NCBI GenBank assembly: GCA_936450465.1 | Contig: OW388290.1 | Coordinates: forward strand, 25,781,457 to 25,845,456 | Origin: Gibbula magus | Taxonomy: Eukaryota > Mollusca > Gastropoda > Trochida > Trochidae | Direction: 5' to 3' | DNA: 64,000 nucleotides | Notes under the pieces: generated by a model | The model's input: the letters and a program-made list of their open reading frames with translations, nothing else | Told to the model about the DNA's origin: nothing | Databases searched by the model: none | In this document: positions 1-12,520 of the stretch, piece by piece | How the letters are laid out: each line of letters begins with the position of its first letter | How positions within the stretch are numbered: the stretch's first letter is position 1 | Made by a program: the position numbers and the translations under genes

Positions 1-3000
1 GGTGGTTGTTTGCAGTTGACAAAGCACGTATTTCCTGTCCTGCGACTACATGATGCTTGTAATAGTTACAAGTTCTATACAACAAAGAGGTCACGCTAAA
101 GCGGATAAAGAATGTGCGTGTAGGTTACACACCATGAGATGGAAGGTTTCAAGATTTGCACGTGATGTATTTGGAAGCTCCTCTGTATTCTGTAGCTGTA
201 TCATATCCCGTTACACTCAATGTAGTCTCTGAAAAAAGTATTTATTCTGAAAATATCACTATTTTATCAAGTTTTGAAAAGGAGACTGTGACAAATAGAA
301 TTTTCAAAAAAGATTCCTTTTCAATATTCAAAAACAATAAAGGTTCAGAGTCTAAGTGTTAGACTACACACAATGCTGTTACATTCCCTCTAACATCCGT
401 CTGGTCCAGTTAACAACCCTTTCTTAAAAATGTTATCGTACTAAATTGTTACATGGTCTGTGTCGCGAACATTGGGTAAACCAATAATGCAGATTTGAAT
501 TGAATGATAAGAAAACTTAATCAAAATAAGCATTTTACACGTTTAAGCCTTCCTATACTCAGGTCATAACCTGATCAGCCTATTCCTGTTTCCATCCATA
601 AATCTGTCACCATGACTGTAATTGGTTCACTGCAGTGTAATAAACACAACGAACATGTGTTGCTACAGATAAATATCATTGTTGAATAAACAAGGAATCA
701 CTCGATTTTCAGCTGGTCCAGCTGTTGTTCTGTATTGAATGTGGGATCGTCAACAATCCGAAAGGTCAGAAGGTTTAATTGTCATAGTTCCATCATATTA
801 TGATTGCCACAATGTCACACGCAAAGTATAACTGCGCATTGTCAGCAAAGTACACAACGTTCTGGATCAGGCAATTTATCTGACATGTAGGAAATATTGG
901 TGCAGATAACTAGGGTACTATAAACACATAACATGTATAAGCCTACATACACTATGACGATCGAGCGGTGAGCATGTACTTGCGTGTGGCTTGCAAAATA
1001 TTCAATACACAAATATATATGCTATGATTGTGGATAATTTGACACTGAAGATATTGTTGTTATCGCAGATGTTGTTGGAATATCAATCATTATTCAAATG
1101 CTGAAATGAGCTGAGCTGAGCAGAAACACTATTGAAGCTATTTCCCGTGTAACAAGTAAATGGTAACGTAAATGGTACACGATAGAAGTATGGTAACATC
1201 CTTTATTCTATAAAAAATTCGCATTAACAATATAGTAATAATGATATGCAGAAAGGAATCTAATACACAATTGCGTGTGTATCATTGTGTATTCTTATAT
1301 TATATTTTTCATACCAAATCAGTTTCGAACTTCATATTAACTATGTCCCAATTACATACATAATCATCTTCACTAGTTTGTTTTTATTTTTTGATATTTC
1401 TTTTTACCGAAACATGATATACGTTTATTTCCATATCAGAAAGACAAACATCACCTTCACATCGTTCAATGTATAGTGGAATGACAATGAAACATCGTGG
1501 AAGCAGTCTACTGCTGTTAAAATCAAGCTTCGAAGTCGGTTTTAATTGTGATGTTTATTTGACACATGACAGTGATTAACTACAGTTAACTACAATATAA
1601 TAAAATTGCAAAGTTCTATAAACGATATATGGACAAGCATAGCATGTACGTATTTTACACTGCCTATATATAATATGACGTGCTGTTCTTCTTACGTCAC
1701 TATTCATAAATTGACAACGGCCTCAACCCAAATTGGGGAGTAAATATCTTCTTTATTACAAATCGCCCCAAGCAACTTTACGTAAAGTAGTATATATGAT
1801 TCATAAACATGACTTGTGAATCGTTTACATATTCCATGTGCGTGAAAATGTCCACAAGTTAGACTATTCGACGACTATTGGTAAAATTGAAAATGGCGAG
1901 CCTGACTTGCTTTGCATACACAAACTGTATAGGACTCCCTGCAGACAAATAGCAATTATGATGATTTGACCGTAGAAACAAAAAGGGCCTTTCAGCACGC
2001 TCTTCCTTTCTCAGATAATGAGTGCTGGCTACTGCTTGTGGCTTCAAAACCAGTACTACGATTAGACAAGGAATATCAACATAGGTTAGGAGACATCTTT
2101 ATACACACAAATTGGACTAGTGTATTAAGAATTGTCAGTGAGGAAATAAAAAACATGTTCTGCATATCAATAATGAAAGCTTAAGGTTGTGCTCTGGTGC
2201 CCATGATGAATATTTTTAATCCTGAAATAGAAACAAAATAGTTTATTCTTTAAAAAATCCATTTCAAATTCATAAATGAATTTCATATAGAAACGAATTA
2301 GCATCCCGAAAATACAATTTATTAACTTTGGATCGGTTCAAATTTCAAATTTGAATTTGGTTTGTCCGTGGTTAGTGAAGAGCGTGATATTGAGATATAA
2401 TCTCTTTGGGAAACATTTCCCCCAGTGAAATAATTGAAACAACAATTTGTCACTTATCTAACTGCACTATTAGATACTATGCAGCGTAACAAATTAAAAT
2501 GGTAAACACTTATGTTACTCTCTGCAAATTTATCTGTTCACGAGTTCACCCAAGACGTGGACAATGATTTTACAGCCTCTTCAACTCGCTCAACTTGCAG
2601 TCGACCACATGTGGCTCCTTATAATGTACTGGAAGTGTTTGAAAGCAGGAAGGATGGGCCTGGATAGCAGCAATTAGAGAATATATGGAGGCTGGAGGGG
2701 ACAGATCGTTCATGGAGAGGGGAAGCTGACATTAGACCCGACCACAAGCAGCCTCCCCTCTCACATTCCCTCGGGCTGAGTCGAGTCATTAAGCTCCTGC
2801 TCTACTCAACCGGATCTCGTCGCACAATTTGATGATGTGTTGTCAGCCCTTTTGCTTTGTAGGGAACACTACATACATTGACGTCGTGGGATTAAGTCTT
2901 TTTCTTTACAGTGAACACTGCTGCACAATACTCGAATATCCTATAAGGGAAGAAGAAATAAGTAATTGTTTTAGCCATTAGAAAAATGCTAGGTCGACTG

Positions 3001-5245
3001 AATTTGATGGGATTATTGTAGAATTTTTTATTTATGATCATGTCATTCCTGAAAAGTTAAGTTTAACGTTAACATTATCTTTAATATTGTATTTTTCCTG
3101 TCGCATGTGCAAAGGCATTGAAGCAAGATACATACTAAAGGAAACTCCTTAGTGTTCATGGTTCATGTTTTAACAAATTACACACAGGATAGCTTTAGAC
3201 AGGATATTTCACAACTAATGATACTGTTTCTTTACCTGGTGTCATTGAAACATGTCTTCAGAAGAATCGAAAAAAGTAATATATTGTGTGTATCTAATTA
3301 TTCATTGAGGGCAAATGAAACGATACCAAATTTTCAACAGAAACAAACAGAACACATTCCTACCGGATGAAGTCGATTTTAAATGCCTGATGAGGATTTT
3401 TACACAATTTCAATCATGAGAAAATGGATAATTGATATTTTTATCTGTTCAAGCACACATGGGTGCTGAAAGTGCTATTTCAAAGAGGTTGTTCCGACAT
3501 AATGTTTAGCATTTCATGTAAAAATTCATGAAACATTGAACTGATGTTCTTACAAGATATCGTTGGCATAATGTACCATCTTGGACTTTGAAGCTGCGTT
3601 TTTCAGAACACTATTTTAATAAATTACAATAAAGTTAAATTGGCTTAAAGTGATATGGTGTAACTATGTTTCCGTCTTATCTATCCCTCGTGGATTACAA
3701 TATATTGCGTTTTTGTTGGTATCGGTTTTTTTTGCCCCTGGGTGTATGGATGTATCCAGTATTATCCACATTATTGAAGAGTAAGACTATAAACTCCAAA
3801 TCGTAGTATGTGTACAACATAACGAAGTTGCTTAACAACGTTGGTACATGTTGTCATCCCCACCTCTTGTCAATTATACTTATTGCAGTTAGACAAGTGT
3901 GAGTGTAGACTATACGTGCTGCTATCCTTATTGAAAGTATGAATTCAACATGAGACGATCAGATGTTCAGCTAGCTTTAGAGGGTTTACTTGAAGATTCT
4001 CCAGAGTTGATTGTTCTGTTAAATGAAGTTGAGAAGGCCCTATCACCAATTGTGGTCTAATAGGTTGGCTGGGACAGATACGGGAGCTCGTTGGTTGAAG
4101 CGATTATTAAACTATTTCGGAAACACACTATAATAGATGCAGCTGTGTGTCTGAAGGAGAAGTAGATTCTGAGGGAGACAGGAGCAGTGACGACTTCAAG
4201 TATGGAAGAAATGATGTCGCATCGTGAGATAGTGCCCACAACTCGGGTAGCAGAGGTATTTCGATTTTTGAGAGCGAAATGGCATTATATCTTGTCATGT
4301 GTTTATATGGACCAGCAGAAAATAGTGCATTCAATTTTACTATAACCTCTTTATCATACAATGGAGGGTGTAATCGATGCAATAAAGCAATCTGATAAAC
4401 TCTGTATTCAAATCTGAAAAAATATGCAAAACAGGTCAAAGGTCAAAAAAACGAACTACTTTCGCAAAATTCCACTCTTTTCATGCGATTCCTAAATCTG
4501 TTTACGAATCATTGAAAAGCGTTACCGGGAGTTTACTCGAGTATTTCCGCTTGAATGAATGGATATTCGAAAACACGAAATCATCGGATATGATGCAGTG
4601 CATTTATAGTTTGAACAAAGTCAAGATCATTTTAGATTTATCTTTAAAATCATTTAAAACTTGAGTGCGCTATTGACCAAGAGCATCGGCAAGTAGCTTC
4701 AATGTCCTGTGTACAAAATGAATTTGATGTGTCAGTGTGTGTCCTACCGACGCGCCTAGTCGATCGCACTTATATAGCATTACACTTTTCTTGATGGCTG
4801 AGCATACGGTATTATAGGTACATTGATATGTACGTATTGTCATGAACAAAGGAAACATGCCCATCTCACAAATAATTACCGTTTAAGTGTGAAAGATACT
4901 GTTATGCAGCAATCCAAATCAACCCTGCAACGCAGCTTGCAAAACGTTGAAACTAGAGTTACTTCCCTTGTTCTACCGTGTCTAGTGATATATGAGTGTT
5001 TTTTAATAATTAGATAGATACTTATGACCTTATTGATAATATCTCCATGACCAAGGAATCAGGAACAAATTATCAACAAGAATCGCGCACATCTCCAGGC
5101 ACTTCACAGCCATATATCATCGATATCGTGATCATCACTTTGATGTACTGTCTATGAAATTACTCCGCTAAAACTACATGTAGGTCAATTCTTTTACCAC
5201 TTTTAATGCAACAAAACGCTTATTTTGATAATGACATTAAATGAT
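1..5245. other. AT-rich non-coding DNA upstream of the host gene
   Basis: I see no convincing gene here. Open frames are short and lack splice or homology support. A moderately GC-richer stretch at about 2560-2830 stands out from the AT-rich surroundings and could be regulatory or an old repeat, but nothing in it is recognisable. A 36-codon ATG frame at 3950-4060 is followed by an interrupted frame to about 4390; this could be a decayed coding relic but carries no motif I know. Confidence 0.5.
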
Positions 5246-5402
5246 AAAGAGATTATTAACCACGTGTTTCCGTATCATTAATATCATATATTTGGAATAA
5301 ACAATAATGTATTATGCTCGCCAAAGGCTCGCATAATACAATTGTTATTCCAAAAATATTATATCAATGATACGGAAACACACTTGGTTAATAATCTCTA
5401 TT
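5246..5402. repeat. Hairpin (inverted repeat) element
   Basis: The left arm begins aaagagattattaacc and the right arm ends ggttaataatctct. The arms are about 75 bp and meet at tcgccaaaggctcg, so the segment folds nearly end to end. It looks like a short foldback/MITE-type insertion. No target-site duplication was clear. Confidence 0.7.
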
Positions 5403-6559
5403 TATTCTTTTGAAGTATAACATAAATGAAACATTAACACAATTAAAGTGTAAGATAAATGTGTTAAATTAAGTGTTGTTGAACAAATATTTGCGGTACT
5501 AGTATATTAATCGGGGTATATATAAAGAAACGGTGAATGTCACGGTGTCTTATCCTCTATGAGATACATGACATAATCGCAAACGCAATCTAAAAGGTTT
5601 CAGAATTCTAGAACCAAACACATTACCGTGTGTCCGACATGCCAGTTTGTGAAGCAATCTCTATAATACATGTAATCTCCTCATGCTATAACAATAAGTA
5701 GTTGCTTTCAACTTGGGAAAAGCTATCAACTAACAACACCGACTTGATCTTCTTGTTGTTGCAGAAGAGATTGGAGCTGACACCCGATCAGCTGATAACG
5801 AGCGTTGCGCTGACTGGCGCTCTCCTAGATAACCTTCAACAAAGGCATCAGTTTGTTCATGTCGGGTAATAGAACGTGTGGCTTAATTTTGTCATAATTC
5901 TATGTTCTCCCGCCTTTTGTGTTTATCAGGGACTACAGAAACCAAATGCGGTGCTTAAATCAAGGCTGATCTCAACTAAGTCCTGCTCGTGCATGTCAAG
6001 CACACTTCTGGCCGGAGCAACATTAGCACATGAGTTGTAAGCTTAATGCAAAAACGGAACATCGCTTTTGAGCTCTACATGTATTGTTGCACAAAGAATT
6101 GGCTTTCGGCAGCATCGATCCTGGATATTTGTTTTGTTATTACGGGGGCTCGTATTACACCATTAAGCATCGGCTCAATGGGGCTTGCGTTATGAAAACA
6201 AAAGAGTGAGAATTAAAGATAGTCATTACACTTGCAATAGGAAACATGTCAAATATTCCGAATCATGAGAACATTCAATCGCAGTTTGGCAAAGGAATGT
6301 TTTGTGTTATTTGCATGTCAAGTTGTCTGGAGTGTGAAATGGATGTCATATTTCAGTGTTTATACAACACGTCCTTGATATGAACATTGTTCACACTATG
6401 TAATTCCTATAGCGATGGCATTATACACTATTTCATATTGTGTATGTTAACGAGGAACATTTCAATCAATGTTACGTTTTTCAAGCCAACGTAATTTACA
6501 CTTAATACACGGGCAAGCAAAAGAACTGTACATATTTTTTAACAGAGTGAAATAAAATA
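5403..6559. other. Non-coding stretch with one isolated exon-like segment
   Basis: Mostly featureless. The segment 5765-5865 has a good acceptor (ttgttgttgcag), a 33-codon open frame with natural protein-like composition, and a possible donor (cgg|gtaata). No partner exon or known family was found, so it is only a candidate. Confidence 0.3.
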
Positions 6560-7590
6560 CTGTTGTCGGGTAAAGTTGATAGTTTTATCTAATAAGATGA
6601 TAGTTGCACCTAATTAGATGATAGTTCGTATTGCTGCCAGTAGTGGGAAAATTATAAATAACATCTTTTTTAGATGATAGTTTCATCTAATTAGATTATA
6701 GTTTCATCTAAGTAGATGATAGTTTCTTCTAATTAGATGATAGTTTCATCTCTAGTTTCATCTAATTAGATAATATTTTAATCTAAGTAGATGATATATT
6801 ATTTTTACTTTTAGCTCATCCGTCCATCCATAAACCTTTCACTTTTTCGACTTTTTTTCCAGAACCAATAACTGTATAGAGTTGAAAATTTATTTGCAGA
6901 CTCCTTGGCCAATGGGGATTCTAAATTGTAGATCTGGTGATCCTATTGCCCTAAATAAGGGCATTTGCAGGCCATAACCTAAAAACCTATTTTCATATTC
7001 TTCACCAGAACAAAAAGCCCTAGAAGTCTGTAATATTGTGTGCAGACTCTTTAGCCAATGGGGATTCAAAATTATAGATTTGGTGACCCTGGGGCCCCAA
7101 ATAAAGGCCTCACAGTCCATGACCTAAAACAACTATTTTCATCTTCTTCCCAAGAACAAAAAGACCTAGAAGGCTGTAATATTGTGTGCAAACTGTTAGC
7201 CAATGGGGAATCTAAATTGTAGATTTGGTGATCCAGTGGCCCCAAATAAAGGCCTCACAGGCTATGACCTAAGACCCTATTTTAATTTTCTTCTCCAGAA
7301 TGAAAATACCTAGAAGGCTGTAATATTGTGTGCATACTCTTTAGCCAATGGGAATTCTAAATTGTAGATATGGTGACCCTGTGGCCCCAAATAAGGGCCT
7401 CAAGGGCCATGACCTAAAAATCTATTTTAGTCTTCATAACCCCTGATGAGCTACAGAGCCCATGGCTCTATGTTAATATTTTACTGGCAGCAATACAAAC
7501 TATCATCTAATTAGATGTAACTATCATCTAATTAGATGTTATTTATAATTTTCCCACTACTGCCAGTAATGCGCTTCCATAGGTTCCTCT
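6560..7590. repeat. Composite repeat element with TIR-like ends and internal satellite
   Basis: The left side carries ctgccagtagtgggaaa plus tandem units built on atagtttcatctaattagat (about 6580-6800). The right side (7481-7571) carries the reverse complements of both, giving nested inverted ends. The interior (6810-7475) starts with a gctcatccgtccatccataaa segment and holds about four 130-140 bp tandem units recognisable by ccaatgggg-attctaaattgtagat and gtaatattgtgtgcagactc. The same units appear inverted at 30450-31490 and partially at 54585-54770, so this is a dispersed family, probably a non-autonomous DNA element carrying satellite monomers. Confidence 0.75.
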
Positions 7591-7880
7591 AATGACCCTT
7601 TTCGCGTGAAATTAAATCTTGATACCCGTGAAGGAGGTTTGACGATCTCTACCGAATGTAAAACACAATGGACGCCGGTGATTGGGATCGTGCATCGTGA
7701 GGACTTGTTCAACCTGGGACAAATTGCAAATGCCACTGTGAAACCTAATCTTACGAATGTTTCATTACAATTGCTAGGTTCGAGATAGTGTGCTGTATAT
7801 TCACTAGTTTCATTTCAACTGAATTTCAATAACGTTGTGTTGCTATTGGGTGCATTTCAGAGGACCCTCGGAGCAGAAAG

Positions 7881-7916
7881 ATGCTTCTTGCTCAACTTAT
7901 TTTGATAGCGCTTTTT
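7881..7916 (+). CDS. Signal-peptide exon of the ShKT/lectin-like gene (putative exon 1)
   Basis: An ATG opens 12 codons of strongly hydrophobic sequence (MLLAQLILIALF) that run directly into a consensus donor, gtaagt, in phase 0. The first exon able to follow in phase 0 is 32362-32392, which would extend this to a short signal peptide and a Thr-Cys-Arg start of the mature chain. A cag at 7859-7861 could be an acceptor for an upstream 5'UTR exon. The join requires a 24 kb intron and is inferred from frame and position only. The exon could instead belong to another transcript. Confidence 0.45.
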
Positions 7917-8191
7917 GTAAGTATATAATTCTATAAATTAATTATTCTCTTCTTCCCATCTCTTAAATGTATATCTAATACACTTTAGATGATTGATTCA
8001 CAAAGTTTGATAACTAATAATCACCTCCTTATCGCTTGCTGTATAGAGTTAATTGCACTAACAGTAGTCCAAAGAGGTTAGTCACTAAGTTTCGAAACAT
8101 TACGCAACACACCGATGTTTTTTTGTTTTTTTTCTCGAAAGCTTGAATCGGGAATTTCGATTTATTTAGTATCCAGTTATTTTGATTACCG

Positions 8192-9083
8192 TATTTCCGC
8201 CAATAGACGCTGGGTTTCGAATAAACGCCATTTAAATAAATAATATGACCGTTACTATATACCGGTATGACCGTTTGAAAGAAATAGACGCCGGGTCTTA
8301 AATAGACGCCGAGTGATAAGATGAGAAAAGGTTTTTTATATGCAACGTTTATATGTTCAAGTATGCCTCATAAAGAATATGTTGTCACCGTTTAATTACG
8401 AATAATTGTTCACTAAAACAAATTCATATTCCAGAAATATTGTCATGATTGCACCTCTATATACAGTTAGTGGGATGATTTATATTGCCAAACAATTAAT
8501 ATTTTACCAATTCAATTCTTTATTCTCCAAAAACACCATGGTGGTACAAGAGCATATCAACAAGATATGAATAATACAAATACAAATTTTGATTCAAAAC
8601 TAGAGATAGGCGAAATCTAAATAATGACATGGTTCGTTCTAAAAAGAGAGGAGAGATGTACAATATATTTTGATAAACTAACTAAGTTTTTTTAGAAGTT
8701 AACATTTTTATGAACTTTGATATGTTCGGAACAGAGGTTAGAGTACTAGGTAAATATTGTGTTCAGACATTATTAAGGGCTACACAATGAAAAATGTAAT
8801 CGTACTCATCTGCAATGCTTTTAGACGTGCATAATTTATACGTTCCTTCATCTCTTGGAATATTATACCAGCGGCCCGTCTCAATAGGTAAACTATGGTT
8901 AGAGGTTCTAAATCTCAATATTGGTAATGAAATATATTTTGGAAGAAGGAGATATACATCAAAGTTCGGAAATGACTTTAGTTGTTGATAATACTTCCCG
9001 ATTTAGAAGTCGGGTCTCGAATGGACACCGGGCTTAAGGCCATCTGAAAATAGAGACGCCGGGAGCGTCTATTGGAGGAAATA
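8192..9083. mobile_element. MITE-like element with AATAGACGC ends
   Basis: The segment starts tatttccgccaatagacgc and ends gcgtctattggaggaaata, an imperfect terminal inverted repeat of about 18 bp. Further copies of the aatagacgccggg motif sit just inside both ends. The interior has no open frame. No clear target-site duplication was found, so the superfamily is not assigned. Confidence 0.6.
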
Positions 9084-11317
9084 TGCAACTTAATAAACAT
9101 TTTAAAGTTCAATTCATAAGTTTATCAAATCTGAAGAGATCCGAAATGAGCGAGAAGCTATTCTATAACCACGTTTCTTGTATACTATGTATTTACTTAT
9201 TTAAGTGATATTTTGTAAATTATGTTTTTCTCTCTTAGTCATCTTTTGTTGTGAGTTGATGAGTTTGATAATAAATTAAGCATACTTATCGGGTATTATT
9301 TCCACATTCATTTTGATTACTATCAATGACATTTTTAGTAAAAAAGCAACCTGAAAGACAGACAAAGGTTCCCATTGGCAAATGACTTTATTGGTTGTAG
9401 GTACAAAGGCCACCAACCTAATACAGTGCTGGGATTTCACCCTTTATTACAGTTTTAATATTCAAACTAAACTTTCAACCAATCATCCTTGGCCTCTTCA
9501 CATTTTGGAAACAATATATGATAAATGAACACAGCTGTAGCAACGTGTAACGACGTGATCAAATGGGTTAACCTAAATAATTGTCCCCCTTTTTACTACG
9601 AAAAGTGATTTTGTCTAAACATCTCAAATTGAAGCGAATGTTGTGTTATTCTGGATCTCGACGTTAGTAAACATGATTTTACTAATTCAAAACCATTCTA
9701 CACTCCAATGGGTAGACATTTTTACACCCAAATGAGCAGACATGTACCAATTCAGGGCATAGGTCCCCAATGCAGTTTCGAAAATTCAAAGACCCTTTAC
9801 ATGCAAACGTTATCTGGGCGACGCAAGCATCTACAAATCGATATTATTAACGGTCAGCCAAAAAGTCAACTGTCATAGAATTCAGAAATGCGTGTCGAGT
9901 TTCATTGGGGATTTCGTTACATGTAGATTTGCCATTGATAGTTGACTTGCGCCATTTCGCGCGTCGTCTGCTTAACATAAAGTATCATTCTGCGCATGCA
10001 TGATCAGGGAGCAGTTATTATATTCAATATATATTGATTAATCATTATTACGTTATTATATGACACCAACCTTCCACTCGATTATCAAATGGTTCAATGC
10101 GAAATAAGACTTGCATATGTTTTGTACTCATAGCATTGATAATGTATTCAGGAGAATGAGTCATGTACATGATAGAACAATATTTACATGTATGTCCAAA
10201 CTGAAAACACCGAGCATCTCAAGCGTTGTATGGCGATACAGGGTCATACCCTTATGCCGTCCATATCCATATGCCTTCCTTCCACAGATAAACCTAAATA
10301 TGCTTCACAATAAATCGAGCAGGTATACTTTAAATTAGCTCTATTTGAATTAATGGTTGACTTTTCGTTTTATTATTATTATTGCTGGAATCTAGCAATG
10401 ACACAATTTCAACGTTTTGATTAAATTCATAATATAATTCAAAATATGTTAAAATAAATCGGGGAATATGAATATTCGTTTTTATTTTCAAATGATATAT
10501 CATATATAAGAAATTGTTATTTCAGTATATACCTAGGCCTATATCACATAGTTTAAACGATCGAAGTACTATGTCTTTTATTTGAGACATCCATAAATTG
10601 TTTGATTAGTAATCGAAGCTTTTATCTATAAAATGGCCATAATGCAGTCTTCATTTTTCTATATATACATATGGCAAAATATCCTTTTCATATTATTTTC
10701 TAGCCTTATCAGGATGCCCCCAACCATGCCTTTTAAAGGCTTTTCTTGTTTCGTATAACGCCCGAAGGAGGAATTGTAAGCCATTGTATATACACTTGGA
10801 AAAATATGTACGCAACACTCATTTTTGTAATAGCAAAATCGTTACAATTTGAAAGAAGTCAATAGGTCAGAAAAACTGTTCGTGATTTGTGGTACAACAA
10901 TCATTCAGCAGTGTTGAAACGAAGGTCACTCAAATAATGGTTCACTGTCTTTTGGATAACGGCTGTTACAATAATTTGCTATTTGTTGTCAAAATCAAAG
11001 TTCCATTACGAAATGAAAGTCAATATGTGTTGCTCTAATGTGATTAGTGTCATTCTTTCAAGTGAAGTGATTACACTTTGCTTACTGTTTTTTAACAAAA
11101 GTCACTAGTTGAAGCAGTATGCAGCTTCACACTCACAAAATCATGAAAATGTCAATTTCAATAAACGTGTCTTAATGAACAAATATGGTCACTACTTACG
11201 GGACTTATCTTAAGCGAGAGGAAGTGATTGAACTCAAATAATCTCAAATTTATTCACGGATCATATGGCTGTAGGCATGTTCTCAATTATCGTTAAAAGG
11301 GGACTAAAAGTTTAATG
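9084..11317. other. Putative intron DNA
   Basis: No recognisable gene, repeat array or regulatory element seen. If the 7881 exon joins the 32362 exon, this is intron 1. Confidence 0.4.
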
Positions 11318-11321
11318 TATG

Positions 11322-12485
11322 TGTAACAGCTAGTGTAACTCGCCGAGGCGAAGGATGACGAGGCTGTTTGGGGTTCAATCGTTTATTCGTAGGAACCAGT
11401 TGATCCAGTATTTAATATAAATACAGCCCTGCAACATAGGGGCAAAACAATATAACATTTGATAAACATTACATTTCATTCAATATGTCACAATGCCATT
11501 TTAGATATACAATAGCACATGGTGTAGTAGAAACATTACATCATGTTGAAATGACAAACATATACAAAGGCTCATTTAAAAGTATTACACAATTACACCA
11601 ACTCACATTACATACAATATTAAAACCAAATGTGATACAGTATAGCACCATAATACAAAAATGCATTCACTCACATATCTGTGGAATACAGCAATACCAA
11701 GCACATGGCGGCGCCCATCTCAGTGTCACTCCAATTATGTCTGCAGTACACAAACAGTATCACCATTCATTCATTCTGACACAAATCACACATTTGAGAT
11801 GTTGTGTAAATTACTGTGATGTAAGTTATATTGATAAGACATAATTGAGTTTTTGGAAATAAATATAACTTTGGAAAGATATTATTTTATTAGTGTACTT
11901 GAGATGTAAAAGATAATTATGTAGTTTTAGATTATAGTTGGCTATACAATTTATACTTTTAGATATAAGATAATATTTCACTTGCATTAACATGCACTAT
12001 GAAATTATCATGTCAAACAAATAATGGCTCACCTGTGTCAATCTCTGTGTCCCTATGTGAAGTGACGGTGACATGCACAGGTGCAAAGTTAGAAAGCACT
12101 GTTCCCTAATCAACCAATCAGATGCCTAAATAACTGATCATGTGATAAACAATCTGCCAGTGACACCACCTTGACCTTAGACCACTGACAGGAAGCCTTG
12201 ACCTTCCAGTCAATACTGACATACTCAATGCAATATAACTAAAAACTGTCACTGCCGCCTTAAGCATCAACATAATTGATAAACTTCAGAATCACAAATA
12301 ACATATAAAATACCACCACCATATAAAACCCTTTTTATTGAACTATTTTATATTTTATTATTTTTATTTGGCATTTCTATGAATTATAGTAAAATGACCA
12401 CAACCACAATATGACATCGTTGCAACAAGTACAACTGTAAAACTCAAAACACTGGAAAGTTAAAATGAAACTCAATACTGCCACA
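11322..12485 (-). repeat. 3' LTR of the Ty3/gypsy element
   Basis: 1164 bp, matching the copy at 18866-20029 except for at least three substitutions (around 11887, 11942 and 12369). A 119-codon plus-strand open frame is present identically in both LTRs. It has no coding hallmark and is treated as chance. Confidence 0.95.
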
Positions 12486-12500
12486 CACTACCCCCCACAA
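12486..12500 (-). promoter_or_regulatory. Polypurine tract
   Basis: Read on the minus strand, ttttgtggggggtag directly abuts the TGT start of the 3' LTR. That is the position and G-rich composition expected for the plus-strand DNA primer. Confidence 0.75.
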
Positions 12501-12520
12501 AAGAAATGGCGTCCCCGCCA

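Noticed and set aside
3950..4393. 36-codon ATG frame followed by an interrupted frame
   Set aside because: Looks faintly protein-like, but there is no motif, no splice context and an in-frame stop near 4164. Not enough to call a gene.
7606..7788. 60-codon open frame just before the signal exon
   Set aside because: Begins with GTG, has no in-frame ATG, signal or family resemblance, and its length is within chance for this DNA.
11485..11844. 119-codon plus-strand frame, identical at 19029-19388
   Set aside because: It is LTR sequence present in both LTRs, antisense to the element. His/Thr/Ile-rich composition reflects AT-rich LTR DNA.
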